Below the pieces are notes generated by a model. That model searched no databases. It saw nothing but the letters and a program-made list of their open reading frames with translations, and was not told where the DNA came from. From NCBI GenBank assembly GCA_024698045.1, contig JAILRS010000032.1:1-63418 (forward strand): a DNA stretch of 63,418 bases. Direction: 5' to 3'. A program made the position numbers and the translations under genes. This document shows positions 1 through 9,942 of the stretch, in pieces. Position 1 is the stretch's first letter. The number at the start of each line of letters is the position of its first letter. The stretch comes from Selenomonadaceae bacterium. Lineage in GTDB: Bacteria > Bacillota > Negativicutes > Selenomonadales > Selenomonadaceae.

Positions 1-452
1 TTCCTGCGGATACCTATATTTTTTTCTTCGTGCGCCGTGACATACTTTACCAAAATATTTGCGATGCCTACTTTATTTGCGCCGTAGATATCCGTAAAAA
101 TTTGATCTCCGATATAAATCGCCTTGTCTTTCGTCACTCGCAAAATTTCGAGAGCCTTGAGATATCCGTCGCGATTTGGTTTTTCGGCATCACACACATA
201 TTCCGTGTCGATATTTTTGATAAAACTTTTTACACGTTTTTCGTCGTTGTTGGTGAGCAAAATTGTCTTCAATCCGACGGCGTGCACCGTTTCAAAAAGT
301 TTCTCGATTTTTGGCGTAGCGTCATAGCCATGCGGCACCAATGTCATATCAATATCGAAAATTATCGCGCGATAACCTTTGGCAAAAATTTTCCCGTAGT
401 CAATGACGAAAACACTTGGCGCGTATTCCCACGGATAAAGTATCTCCAACAT
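1..452 (-). CDS. yqeG: YqeG-family HAD-IIIA phosphatase (3' end outside window)
   Basis: The reverse strand encodes 150 residues from the ATG at 452 to the window edge, so the C-terminus is missing. HAD motif I is DIDMTLVPHG (residues 34-42), motif II is TNND (67-70), Lys91 is the likely motif III lysine, and GDQIFTD (115-121) is motif IV. This pattern matches the YqeG class of small HAD phosphatases, which are cytosolic and of poorly defined substrate. The ribosome binding site is weak (GAGA about 7 nt upstream). A TATAAT lies upstream at 521-516 without a convincing -35 box. Family assignment is firm; the physiological role is not. Confidence 0.85.
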   Translation of the reverse strand, partial: MLEILYPWEYAPSVFVIDYGKIFAKGYRAIIFDIDMTLVPHGYDATPKIEKLFETVHAVGLKTILLTNNDEKRVKSFIKNIDTEYVCDAEKPNRDGYLKALEILRVTKDKAIYIGDQIFTDIYGANKVGIANILVKYVTAHEEKNIGIRR

Positions 453-527
453 AAAAAATCTCTCATTTTCTAAAGAGTTTGGTAGTTCGTTGCTTTGAAT
501 ACAGCTGCGATTAATATTATAGCTGAT

Positions 528-570
528 TAAAACAAAATCCCCCGACACTTTTTACAGCGTGAGGGATTAA
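528..570 (-). terminator. Intrinsic terminator of the zinc-ribbon gene
   Basis: Reading the minus strand, AATCCC (568-563) pairs with GGGATT (541-536), with further pairing inside, and a T-rich tail follows. It lies about 40 nt after the stop of the zinc-ribbon gene and before yqeG. Confidence 0.6.
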
Positions 571-607
571 GCTTTCAGTCAAAAATTAAATTAAACTCGT
601 TGCCGAA

Positions 608-898
608 TTACGCGCGTTCTCCGCGGTGTTTGCTGAAGCAATCGCGGCAATAAACCGGGCGATCGTTTTTCGGCTCGAACGGAACTTCGGTTTCTTTACC
701 GCATTCGGCGCATACTACCGTAAACATTTGGCGTTGTTCGTTGCCGTCACGGTTACGTCTGCGTTTACCGCGGCAATCGCGGCAGCGTACAGGTTCGTTC
801 TCGAATCCACGTTCCTGATAAAATTCCTGTTCGCCTGCGCTGAAGATGAATTCTTTTCCGCATTCTTTGCACACGAGTGTTTTGTCTTCAAAAGCCAT
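608..898 (-). CDS. Double zinc-ribbon protein (CxxC-x17-CxxC type)
   Basis: A 96-residue soluble protein with two four-cysteine ribbons. Cys10/13 and Cys39/42 form the first. Cys63/66 and Cys84/87 form the second, with exactly 17 residues between its CxxC pairs. A strongly basic linker (residues 44-56) lies between them. This is the conserved small zinc-ribbon family of Firmicutes, probably nucleic-acid binding, though that is inferred from charge and fold only. The start is fixed by AAGGAG 8 nt upstream. The message begins at a good promoter (972-999) and its first about 30 nt can fold into a hairpin (936-941 with 958-963), which may protect the 5' end. It is transcribed alone. Confidence 0.8.
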   Translation of the reverse strand: MAFEDKTLVCKECGKEFIFSAGEQEFYQERGFENEPVRCRDCRGKRRRNRDGNEQRQMFTVVCAECGKETEVPFEPKNDRPVYCRDCFSKHRGERA

Positions 899-971
899 TA
901 AAAAATCTCCTTACCAAACAAAAAAATTCTTCCGAATCGGTCAAGGCGACTGCTTCAACCGATATGCCGAG

Positions 972-999
972 ATTATAACATGTTTTTGAAAAAATGCAA
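972..999 (-). promoter_or_regulatory. SigA-type promoter of the zinc-ribbon gene
   Basis: On the minus strand TTGCAT (999-994), a 16-nt spacer and TATAAT (977-972). The predicted start is near 965, about 65 nt before the ATG. Confidence 0.6.
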
Positions 1000-1093
1000 C
1001 CTACAAGTTATAACAAAGAAAAATCACGCAATAAAAGTCCGCTGATACGTTTTTTAATCTGTTATTGCCGACGACTTGGGGAATTTTGACACT

Positions 1094-1122
1094 ATAAAAG
1101 GGGACTGCATTTGCAATCCCCC
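1094..1122 (-). terminator. Intrinsic terminator after tRNA-Gly / flagellin
   Basis: Minus-strand stem GGGGATTGCA with TGCAGTCCCC (1121-1100), followed by TTTTATAG. It lies 13 nt beyond the tRNA 3' end and is the only terminator visible after both the tRNA and the flagellin gene. Confidence 0.8.
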
Positions 1123-1134
1123 AGAAAATTCGAT

Positions 1135-1208
1135 TGGAGCGGGCAATGGGAATCGAACCCACCTCTAAAGCTTGGGAAGCTCTCATTCTACCGATGAACT
1201 ATGCCCGC
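1135..1208 (-). tRNA. tRNA-Gly (anticodon CCC)
   Basis: The minus strand folds as a full cloverleaf of 74 nt including an encoded CCA. The acceptor is GCGGGCA with TGCCCGC. The anticodon arm is AGAGC-TTCCCAA-GCTTT with CCC at positions 34-36. The T arm carries GGTTCGATTCC. The discriminator is U. Its 5' end lies 9 nt after the flagellin stop codon, with no room for its own promoter between them. Confidence 0.95.
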
Positions 1209-1217
1209 ATTGAAAAA

Positions 1218-2096
1218 TTACTGTAACATGCTCAAGACAGCGGCACGATTTTGATTGAACATTTGCATGCCGAAAATCGCTAACTGTTCTTGAGTTTGTT
1301 GGTTACGCAAATTCATAACCTGTCTTGCTATATCGGCGTCCTCGATATTCGACAATGCCGACATCTGATTTTCTTCCATGGTCGTATAATTTGCTTCTTG
1401 ATACTCGAGACGTTGAAGTTGTGCGCCCTGCGTCGTAGCTTCGTCGAGTGCCTGTTCGAGCGAATCATTTGTATAACCCTCAATGGATTGCATTGCATCG
1501 AGATTGCCCGAAAGCGTATCGATTGCATTACCGACAATGCCGAGAGAATTTTGCGCCGCCTCGACAGTAGACACGTCGATTGTAACATTGCCCTCGCTGT
1601 CCGTCAAGCCTAAAGCCTCGGAAGTAATATCGCCCATGTCAAAATTTTCGTAGCCGTCAATGCCGGCAACAGTTATCTGACCTTGCGAACCGTCGACAAG
1701 TCTCTTACCGTTGTATTCCACAGAAGCATTTTCGTCTATCTGCGAAATTAATTGATTGATGTTTTCTTGAATAGCTTGACGATCTGTCGAGCCGTTGGAA
1801 TCGTTTGCCGCGTCGACAACTTGAGATCTGATTTCTTTCAAAGCGTCGATTGTGTTACCTGTCGCACCTGCGGCGATTTTAATCATGGCACTGATATTCT
1901 GCGTGTTTTGAATCGATTGACTCGTTGCGCCGATATTACTGGAAAGCCGTGCACTTATCGCGTATTCTGACGCGCCGTAAGCTGCAGAAGGGTAATTTGA
2001 ACCTGTTGTAATCTTCTGCATGGTTTTCTGTGTCGCGCTGTTAATTTGGTTGTAGGAATTAATTGAGTGATTAATTCCGCCCAATGACATTGCCAT
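1218..2096 (-). CDS. Flagellin
   Basis: A 292-residue protein with the coiled N-terminal (about 1-140) and C-terminal (about 200-292) D0/D1 regions of flagellin. The C-terminus shows the typical SNIEDADIARQVMNLRNQQT and MFNQNRAAVLSML segments. It is a short flagellin with almost no variable D2/D3 domain. It is exported by the flagellar type III apparatus and forms the filament. I place the start at the ATG at 2096 because AAGGGAG lies 7-8 nt upstream; the earlier in-frame ATG at 2114 falls inside a CsrA-like site. It has a SigA-like promoter rather than a visible SigD site. It stands apart from other flagellar genes; fliI and fliJ are near 50 kb. Confidence 0.93.
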   Translation of the reverse strand: MAMSLGGINHSINSYNQINSATQKTMQKITTGSNYPSAAYGASEYAISARLSSNIGATSQSIQNTQNISAMIKIAAGATGNTIDALKEIRSQVVDAANDSNGSTDRQAIQENINQLISQIDENASVEYNGKRLVDGSQGQITVAGIDGYENFDMGDITSEALGLTDSEGNVTIDVSTVEAAQNSLGIVGNAIDTLSGNLDAMQSIEGYTNDSLEQALDEATTQGAQLQRLEYQEANYTTMEENQMSALSNIEDADIARQVMNLRNQQTQEQLAIFGMQMFNQNRAAVLSMLQ

Positions 2097-2111
2097 ATCG
2101 CATCTCCCTTT

Positions 2112-2119
2112 CATCCTTG
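2112..2119 (-). promoter_or_regulatory. CsrA-like binding site in the flagellin leader
   Basis: The minus-strand leader reads CAAGGATG, the conserved core of the CsrA recognition sequence, 15 nt upstream of the ATG and next to the Shine-Dalgarno. Upstream, AAATCGCG (2222-2215) and CGCGATTT (2183-2176) form an 8-bp stem with GGA triplets on both strands. CsrA with FliW controls flagellin translation in Bacillus, so the same control is likely here; this is inference. Confidence 0.45.
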
Positions 2120-2242
2120 ATAAAAAAATAACCTGCTACCCGTAGCCGAACCCGAAGAATTTACGTTGGCAAGACAAATCGCGTCCGCGTGTACTTCGAT
2201 TAACTTCCGAAGTCCGCGATTTTCCTGCCGGGTTGTCTATTT

Positions 2243-2271
2243 ATTATAAGCACGGATTTTGTTTCTTGCAA
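2243..2271 (-). promoter_or_regulatory. Promoter of flagellin (and tRNA-Gly)
   Basis: Minus-strand TTGCAA (2271-2266), a 17-nt spacer and TATAAT (2248-2243). This gives a leader of about 140 nt containing the palindromic stem and the CsrA-like site. No TAAA/GCCGATAA-type SigD promoter was found. Confidence 0.55.
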
Positions 2272-2304
2272 GGTATTTCGGCAAATATTCCGCGCGATTA
2301 AGGA

Positions 2305-2352
2305 AATAAAAAATCGGAAGCCGACGAAAATTTTTCCGTACAACTTCCGATT
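2305..2352 (-). terminator. Intrinsic terminator of gdhA
   Basis: Minus-strand AATCGGAAG (2352-2344) pairs perfectly with CTTCCGATT (2320-2312), followed by TTTTTATTT. It sits about 40 nt after the gdhA stop. Confidence 0.75.
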
Positions 2353-2390
2353 GAATTTACTTTACAAAGGGGATTAAAATTTTTGGCTGA

Positions 2391-3819
<1,429 letters not shown>

Positions 3820-3924
3820 CCGATACAATTTATACAATACGACATCGCCGTAGAGTTTACTTTTCCGAAAGCAGTCGATATCTTCGGCGAAAATGACGCC
3901 GCTAATATCCTGCCAACGTCGGGA

Positions 3925-3953
3925 ATTGTAACATGTTATGCAAATTTTGTATA
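3925..3953 (-). promoter_or_regulatory. gdhA promoter with upstream palindrome
   Basis: Minus-strand TATACA (3953-3948), a 17-nt spacer and TACAAT (3930-3925). About 20 bp upstream is the perfect 12-bp palindrome ACTGTATACAGT (3972-3983), of a kind recognised by GntR-like regulators. The predicted leader is about 185 nt. Confidence 0.45.
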
Positions 3954-3995
3954 GTACTCCTGCCGAAATATACTGTATACAGTTGATTGCCGATA

Positions 3996-5789
3996 TCAGT
4001 TACTTTTTTCTTCGGGCGGCAGAATCCCAACCATGCGCAGAAGATATTTCGCGTTGGTGGTATGTGTACGTCCCTCACGCAATTTGAAATCGAATTTAAT
4101 TTCGTCGCCCTCGTAGTATTCTTTGAAGTGAGCATTCTTGATTTTCGGATTCTCGTCAACCATATCGCACAACTCAAAATCATGCGTCGTGACTATGTTG
4201 ATATTCCTATCGTTGGTCAATCGCCGAATCGCTTCCTTTGCTCCGATTACTCTGTCGTTAACATTTGTGCCCTTGAAAATTTCATCGATACAGACGAGCA
4301 ACGGAATATTTTTATCGGTAGCTTCTATCATTGCTTTGATTCGCAAGAGTTCGGCGTAAAACGTGGAGACACCTTGACTGATATCATCGTTGACGCGAAT
4401 TGAAGTCATGACGGTTAAACCGCTGACGGCAAAACTTTTCGCGCAGACCGGTGCGCCCGAATAGGCAACCATAACCGCCGCCGCCAAAGTCCTAATCCAT
4501 GTGGTTTTTCCCGACATATTCGCACCAGTGATTATCGTCGTGCCTGCCGTCAATTCAACGTCATTTTGTACGCCCTTAGCATCTGCCACCAATAAACTGC
4601 TTAAACCTTCGGCGGATAAATGCGGCTCGTCTCCTTCGTAAAACGTCGGGAAACAATAAGTCGTTCTCGTCTGCCCGATTGATGCCAGCGACATAATCAC
4701 TTCAACTTCCGCAAATGCATCCAACCACATTCGCAGATGACACGCTACATCTTCGCGCCACTTTATGAACGATGCTATCAAATGGAAATCCGCCAGAAAA
4801 AGCGCGTTGCCCAAAATGAAGAACAACGGATTTTGTCGAGCGTCTGCCGCGTCGACCAGTAAAGATAACGTCTGTAACTTTTGCGTGACTGAAATCTCAT
4901 CGGTTAATATTTCTCTGACTGCGTTTAATCTTGCGGAAGAAAAATTTGTCGATTCAAGTCGCTCAAAAATTTTCCGGTACAAGCGTAATTCTTTGGATAT
5001 TATTCTTAGCGGAGCAAGCAATTTGTTGACGACAGGTATAGCCGCGACGGAAATTATCAGTGAGATTAACATGATTGCCGTCGGGATAAAAATATCGATT
5101 AAACCGTAAAATGCCATGCCTGCCGTTGCAATCAGGATTATCGGCATAACAAATCGCAGCTGTTGAATTTTTCCTTGCGGCGATAATTTTTCTTCCACGC
5201 CGACAATTAATTCGCTTGTGTCGTGATTATCGGGCATCAAACGCGCGTATGCCTCCAAATCCAATGCCAAACGCGGACGCTGTAACAATTCGGCTACCGC
5301 ACGTTGTCGGTTGCGTACTTCATTAAAATCGGGCGGATTCGGTGTGAATGCCTCCGCCAATAAATCCCGTCCTCGTTTTGTTCGCGCTGCGCAGATGTAC
5401 TGAAATATCGAGCCTTCGCCGAAAATATGCAAGTCAACATCTTGCGGTCGATTGTTCTTCAAATAGACACTGCCGTCGTTTGAACGTTTGCGCCATGTGC
5501 CGCGCGTCCGTGACAGATATGAATTTATTACCGTCAATCTACTCACCAAAAATTTTTTGCGATTTTTTAAGTCATCATGATAATGAACGAGCCGAATAAA
5601 AATCATAGTCAAGAGCAAAGAGATAACGTAACAGTAATTCGTATTGGTATCCCAACCAATTCCGAAACTGCCTAACGCACCGAGAAAAGTAACGGTACGC
5701 GCGGCAGAAATTTTCTTTTCGCGGACATGCAAAGTTTTTTGTTCGGCAATGTCTATTTCGCGTTCGTTATCGTAAAATTCTTTGTTCAA
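3996..5789 (-). CDS. Membrane-anchored MutS-family ATPase
   Basis: A 597-residue protein ending in a full MutS domain V: Walker A GANMSGKT (422-429), the DDISQGVSTFYAEL loop, Walker B LLVCIDE (about 497-502), and TTHDFELC. The mismatch-recognition domains I-II of MutS1 are absent. Instead there are hydrophobic segments near residues 30-70 and 215-260, so the protein is probably membrane bound. This is the MutS-like group found in Firmicutes with no proven repair role. The start is a TTG with GGGGTGA 5 nt upstream. It is 10 nt downstream of the GT-C gene on the same strand and probably shares its transcript. Confidence 0.8.
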   Translation of the reverse strand: MNKEFYDNEREIDIAEQKTLHVREKKISAARTVTFLGALGSFGIGWDTNTNYCYVISLLLTMIFIRLVHYHDDLKNRKKFLVSRLTVINSYLSRTRGTWRKRSNDGSVYLKNNRPQDVDLHIFGEGSIFQYICAARTKRGRDLLAEAFTPNPPDFNEVRNRQRAVAELLQRPRLALDLEAYARLMPDNHDTSELIVGVEEKLSPQGKIQQLRFVMPIILIATAGMAFYGLIDIFIPTAIMLISLIISVAAIPVVNKLLAPLRIISKELRLYRKIFERLESTNFSSARLNAVREILTDEISVTQKLQTLSLLVDAADARQNPLFFILGNALFLADFHLIASFIKWREDVACHLRMWLDAFAEVEVIMSLASIGQTRTTYCFPTFYEGDEPHLSAEGLSSLLVADAKGVQNDVELTAGTTIITGANMSGKTTWIRTLAAAVMVAYSGAPVCAKSFAVSGLTVMTSIRVNDDISQGVSTFYAELLRIKAMIEATDKNIPLLVCIDEIFKGTNVNDRVIGAKEAIRRLTNDRNINIVTTHDFELCDMVDENPKIKNAHFKEYYEGDEIKFDFKLREGRTHTTNAKYLLRMVGILPPEEKSN

Positions 5790-5799
5790 GGCGTCACCC

Positions 5800-7401
5800 C
5801 TAATCTTTCAGCCGATAAAGTTTAAACGTACTGTAATAAAGTTCCGTTTCCGCCGAGAGATTATATCTTTCGGTCAAAAATCTTTCAACGTCGATATCTC
5901 TGTTACGGCGAAAGTATTTTACCCAATCATCTTCATAATTGCCATTAGATTCTCCATTGTGAAAACAGTAAACAATCCATTTGACGGAATTGTCACGGGC
6001 GACGGTAAACCATTCGCGCTTTACGTTCGGATCGATATCGGAAAAAGCTTTGACGTTGCTGAAAAATCTGTTCGCCGGCAAAATTCCCGTCGTTAAAATA
6101 AATTTCGATATCTGCATCCCTTCGCTCCACGCCATGACTGAATTGCGTTCGTTCGGTGGAATAACTTCCTTTAGCCGCAAAAATTCGCTCTTTACCGTTT
6201 GATGGTACTGCCGAATAAAATCCGAATTGTTTTCGATAATCAAGTCGGAAACTCCGCAGAACAAAGTTATCGGATAGATTGCGATTGTCACGATTAAAAT
6301 TTTGCAGAGGATTCTTTTTATCGGGTGGACAGAGTCACTGAGTACCGCGCGAATTTTTTTTGCCAACGGAATTATCGCGGCGAAAAACACGGGGAACAGC
6401 GGCGTTATCAGCGCGTAGTAACCCGAATACAAACTCAAACGCATAAACATAATCAACATCACGACGGCGGTAAAAATTATGCTCACGGTCAAACGATTTT
6501 TGTTGCGAACAAATTCAACCGCGCCGAATACAATCATCAAAATCAGCGGCATAAAATATATCAACATGTAATCGGTAAATTCATTCAGATGTGTCAGCAA
6601 AAAATTTTCGCGTTGTCCCGTGTACATGATATTCAGGAGAATTGTCCCGTAAAACATTTCATATAGTGCGCCGTGAGCCGCAAAGTAAATCACGAACGGA
6701 AGAGAAACAAGTAACGCGCCGATAACGAACATTAAACCATTTCGCAGGAGGGTTTTAAATTCTCTGTCGCGCAGTAAAAATATCGCCGTCAAGAAAACGT
6801 AACAGCAAAGGGGCATCGCGTTCATCGCACGAAGGAAGACACACGCGCCGAAACCAATACCGTTAATCAAGCCGACTACGGGCGGACAAAAAAATTTTCC
6901 GTCTTCGAATTGAAAGCCGCGCAGAAAAAAATAAGTCGATGCCATCAAAAATGACATACTCCATTCTTCGGTGCGATTGCCGTCGATTGAATAGATTGTG
7001 TAGAAAATTATCATGAAGACAGACGCGAAAATTTTCGTACGTCCCGAAAGATACAAACTCAACGACCGCCATGCCAATAGCATCGACAAATACATTGCCG
7101 GAATCTGCAGTAAAAAAATTCCCGTGCGCGGCGCGATTAAATATCCGATTGCATCAATCGCGAAAATCAATGCGCCTTTATTCTCAAATGCGTCGACGTA
7201 CGGGATTAACCCTTCCGACCAACATCTGCCGACCGCCTGAAATATCGCCGAATCATTCCCGAAAGAAAGATACAGCGGACTTGTTGACGTCGACGAAATG
7301 TAAAGCAATACCGTTGCCGAAATTAAAAGCGCGGCATGTGTACGAAAAATTTCGCCGAAAGTTTTACCGCCGCCGAAAAATATTTCTCTTGCCAATATCA
7401 T
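5800..7401 (-). CDS. GT-C-type membrane glycosyltransferase (paralog 1)
   Basis: A 533-residue protein with about ten hydrophobic segments and a C-terminal soluble part. The first extracytoplasmic loop carries FGNDSAIFQAVGRCWSEG followed by PYVDAFENKG. That acidic-loop arrangement is typical of GT-C (PMT/ArnT-like) enzymes using polyprenyl-phosphate sugars. It is clearly paralogous to the next gene: both begin REIFFG and share ALYEMFYGTIL and related stretches. The start is uncertain. ATG 7401 overlaps the neighbour's stop by 4 nt (ATGA), while TTG 7395 is better spaced from GAGGGA. The substrate is unknown; with the GT2 gene upstream it may decorate a lipid-linked glycan. Confidence 0.7.
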   Translation of the reverse strand: MILAREIFFGGGKTFGEIFRTHAALLISATVLLYISSTSTSPLYLSFGNDSAIFQAVGRCWSEGLIPYVDAFENKGALIFAIDAIGYLIAPRTGIFLLQIPAMYLSMLLAWRSLSLYLSGRTKIFASVFMIIFYTIYSIDGNRTEEWSMSFLMASTYFFLRGFQFEDGKFFCPPVVGLINGIGFGACVFLRAMNAMPLCCYVFLTAIFLLRDREFKTLLRNGLMFVIGALLVSLPFVIYFAAHGALYEMFYGTILLNIMYTGQRENFLLTHLNEFTDYMLIYFMPLILMIVFGAVEFVRNKNRLTVSIIFTAVVMLIMFMRLSLYSGYYALITPLFPVFFAAIIPLAKKIRAVLSDSVHPIKRILCKILIVTIAIYPITLFCGVSDLIIENNSDFIRQYHQTVKSEFLRLKEVIPPNERNSVMAWSEGMQISKFILTTGILPANRFFSNVKAFSDIDPNVKREWFTVARDNSVKWIVYCFHNGESNGNYEDDWVKYFRRNRDIDVERFLTERYNLSAETELYYSTFKLYRLKD

Positions 7402-9068
7402 TCCCTCAATCTGTACAGTTTCATTATCTGCGGAAAGATATACGTCATACCCTTGAGCGAATATTTTTCCGTTAACAATTTATCAAGTTCGCCATCGGTA
7501 TCCACGGCTTTTAATTCGCCGTTATCTTGTTTTTCGTAGGTCACGCCGTAAACAATCCATAGCGGCGGATTATTGCGTATATTGTTAAACCATTCCGCCC
7601 GAAACGCAGAATCTATTTGTCCGAAAGTGCCGTTTAGGAAAAACAATCTTTCACGCGATTTAATTCCCGTCCGTAAAACCCAATGCGGAGCCGTACAATA
7701 ATGCCCCCATGTAACAACGGAATTTCTTTCATCAACGGGAATCATTGACGCCAATTCTTCAACCGTCGCAAAATCTTTCCTGTCGCTTAAGTCATAGATA
7801 AATCGCGTTTTTACCGGCTTGAGAAATAACGTACCGGCTAAATCTTGCTTTTGAATTTCGGCAACGTCTTCAGCGTGAACATAAAATTCAAAGGGCTCAA
7901 TATAAGCCACATAGCAAGAACCGATAAGAATTACGGCAATAAGAGTAATCGGAAAGACAAAACATACATGAAGAACTTTTTGCAGGAAATTTTTTTCGCG
8001 TACGAATAGATTTTTAACCGTAGGCAGAAAATCACCGAGTAAAACGAAAAGTAACGGAGCAAGCGGCAAGAATATCATGCAGTAGTGACGAAACAAACGG
8101 AAATTCATCAGCATGAGTAAAATTGCCGTCGCGCAAAAAAATCCGCTCCATCCCAAACGATTGCGCCCGTCGGATAAAATTTCCCCGAGTCCTGCCGCCC
8201 CCATAAGTATGAACGGCATAAAATGTATGAGTACATAAGTTGTAAGAAGCGACAACGGAAATTTTTGCAAAGGAAGTGCTGTGTACTTCATGTTGAAAAG
8301 AATTGTGCCGTAAAACATTTCGTATAGTGCACCGTGAGTCGCGAAGTAAATCACGAACGGCAAAGTGATAACGGCAGTGCCGACTATGAACATAAAAAAA
8401 TTTTTACGCAGATTATCGAAAGATTTTCCCTGCAGTAAAAATATCGTGACTAAAAATGTTTGACAACAAATCTGCGCAGCGTCTGAAGTCCTGATTAACA
8501 CGCATGCACCGAACCCCAAACCGTAAATAAAACCGTACAGCGGAGGATGATAAAAATTTTTTCCTTCCGAATCTTTCAACGCCCTCATGAAACAATAAGC
8601 CGCCGCCGATAAAAATACTATGCTGTATTCTTCGACGTGATTACCTTCTTGATAATGTGCCGCATAGTAAATCAAAGTCAGCAGGAAGAAAATTATTTTT
8701 GACACCATGCATGAAGAGTAAAGCTCCATGGCGCGCCAAACAAACAGGCATGATAAGTACAGACAAATTATCTGCGAAACCATAACGCCGATACGCGGGT
8801 AAATCATGTAGCCGAGCGCGTTGGCACAATAGACGATAATACCCTTATGGTCAAAAATATCTTTGTACGGTAAATAACCCTGCGCCCAAAAATTCCCAAC
8901 GGTTTGAAATACAACAGAATCGCCGCCAAAAAAATCGTAACGAAAACTTGTCGAATAGGAAAATATGTAGACGAATACAAAACTAATCAGGATTAAAGCA
9001 ATATGAAGTGAAATTGTTTCACGTAAAAGTTTCTGTTTACCAAAGAAAATTTCTCTCAACAATGTCAA
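7398..9068 (-). CDS. GT-C-type membrane glycosyltransferase (paralog 2)
   Basis: A 556-residue tandem paralog of the preceding protein. It has the same architecture: a short N-terminal REIFFG segment, an acidic loop FGGDSVVFQTVGNFWAQG and PYKDIFDHKG after the first membrane span, about ten spans, and a soluble tail. The start is TTG 9068 with AAAGGAG 4 nt upstream; TTG 9062 is possible and matches the paralog's alternative. The two copies lie head to tail with a 4-nt overlap, which suggests local duplication and coupled translation. Donor and acceptor are unknown. Confidence 0.7.
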   Translation of the reverse strand: MTLLREIFFGKQKLLRETISLHIALILISFVFVYIFSYSTSFRYDFFGGDSVVFQTVGNFWAQGYLPYKDIFDHKGIIVYCANALGYMIYPRIGVMVSQIICLYLSCLFVWRAMELYSSCMVSKIIFFLLTLIYYAAHYQEGNHVEEYSIVFLSAAAYCFMRALKDSEGKNFYHPPLYGFIYGLGFGACVLIRTSDAAQICCQTFLVTIFLLQGKSFDNLRKNFFMFIVGTAVITLPFVIYFATHGALYEMFYGTILFNMKYTALPLQKFPLSLLTTYVLIHFMPFILMGAAGLGEILSDGRNRLGWSGFFCATAILLMLMNFRLFRHYCMIFLPLAPLLFVLLGDFLPTVKNLFVREKNFLQKVLHVCFVFPITLIAVILIGSCYVAYIEPFEFYVHAEDVAEIQKQDLAGTLFLKPVKTRFIYDLSDRKDFATVEELASMIPVDERNSVVTWGHYCTAPHWVLRTGIKSRERLFFLNGTFGQIDSAFRAEWFNNIRNNPPLWIVYGVTYEKQDNGELKAVDTDGELDKLLTEKYSLKGMTYIFPQIMKLYRLRE

Positions 9069-9077
9069 ATCACTCCT

Positions 9078-9794
9078 TTAAACTTTTTTAGACAAGGCTA
9101 TAAAATCTTTCATAGCTTGCCAACCGATTGAGATTATACGGCGAACATTTATCGAATTTTTTCCGCCTTGCCTTGGGCGAAAAGTTATCGGTAAATATTT
9201 TATGCCGAGATTATTTTTGGCGTAGATAACCGACAATAAAACATTGGACAAGTTATAATCTTTCGGGATGAGGTCGATAAATTTTTTCAGCGTTACGGCA
9301 TTCATTAATCGGAACGGAGTATTTGGATCTATCAGATTAACGCCGAAAATAATTCTGAGTATGTAACGAAGACTAAAAGTGACAAAGACGCGAAAAAATC
9401 CGTCGTGCCTGTTGTGACGATTGCCGATAACCATATCAAAGGAATCGCGCAACGCCCAAAAACTTTCAAACTCTTCGGGGAGCGTCTGCCCATCCGAATC
9501 CGTTTGAAAGACAAAATCTGCGCCATGATTTATTGCGTAATGATAAGCAGCCAAAACCGTTGCGCCGTGTCCGCTGTTTTCTTTCGTTATAGGTATAAAC
9601 AGCGGATGATTTTTTTTCTCGTCAAGCATTATCGAATAAGTTTCATCCTTGCTGCCGTCATCGAAGATAACCAGCCGTGAATTTTCTTCGCCGAATTTTT
9701 CGATAACGGGATACCAGGCATTAATAACCTTTCGAATATTTACTGCCTCGTTGTACGCCGGCATGACGATATACAATACAGGTTTCTTTTTCAT
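9078..9794 (-). CDS. GT2 glycosyltransferase (dolichyl/polyprenyl-P sugar synthase-like)
   Basis: A 238-residue GT-A enzyme starting MKKKPVLYIVMPAYNEA, with DDGSKDET, the metal-binding QTDSDGQ (DXD equivalent) and DPNTPFRLM. There is no membrane anchor. The family makes polyprenyl-phosphate sugars or transfers sugars to lipid carriers. A gene order of GT2 followed by two GT-C enzymes suggests that it supplies their lipid-linked donor; this is inference. The start is fixed by AAGGAAT 5 nt before ATG 9794; a longer upstream reading frame has no ribosome site and would cross the argG promoter. It diverges from argG. Confidence 0.85.
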   Translation of the reverse strand: MKKKPVLYIVMPAYNEAVNIRKVINAWYPVIEKFGEENSRLVIFDDGSKDETYSIMLDEKKNHPLFIPITKENSGHGATVLAAYHYAINHGADFVFQTDSDGQTLPEEFESFWALRDSFDMVIGNRHNRHDGFFRVFVTFSLRYILRIIFGVNLIDPNTPFRLMNAVTLKKFIDLIPKDYNLSNVLLSVIYAKNNLGIKYLPITFRPRQGGKNSINVRRIISIGWQAMKDFIALSKKV

Positions 9795-9876
9795 AGTAAT
9801 TCCTTCGTCCAATAAACTTTCATATCGGCAAATTTTAAAATGATACTCGGATAAATGCAAGCTACGGTAAATGAAA

Positions 9877-9905
9877 TTGACAATGCCGCACGGCGAAGTT
9901 ACAAT
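9877..9905 (+). promoter_or_regulatory. argGH promoter
   Basis: TTGACA (9877-9882), a 17-nt spacer and TACAAT (9900-9905), giving a leader of about 30 nt. No ArgR box was recognised nearby. Confidence 0.75.
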
Positions 9906-9942
9906 GAACGCGCGTAAAACGCAACGAAAGGAGATTATTTTC

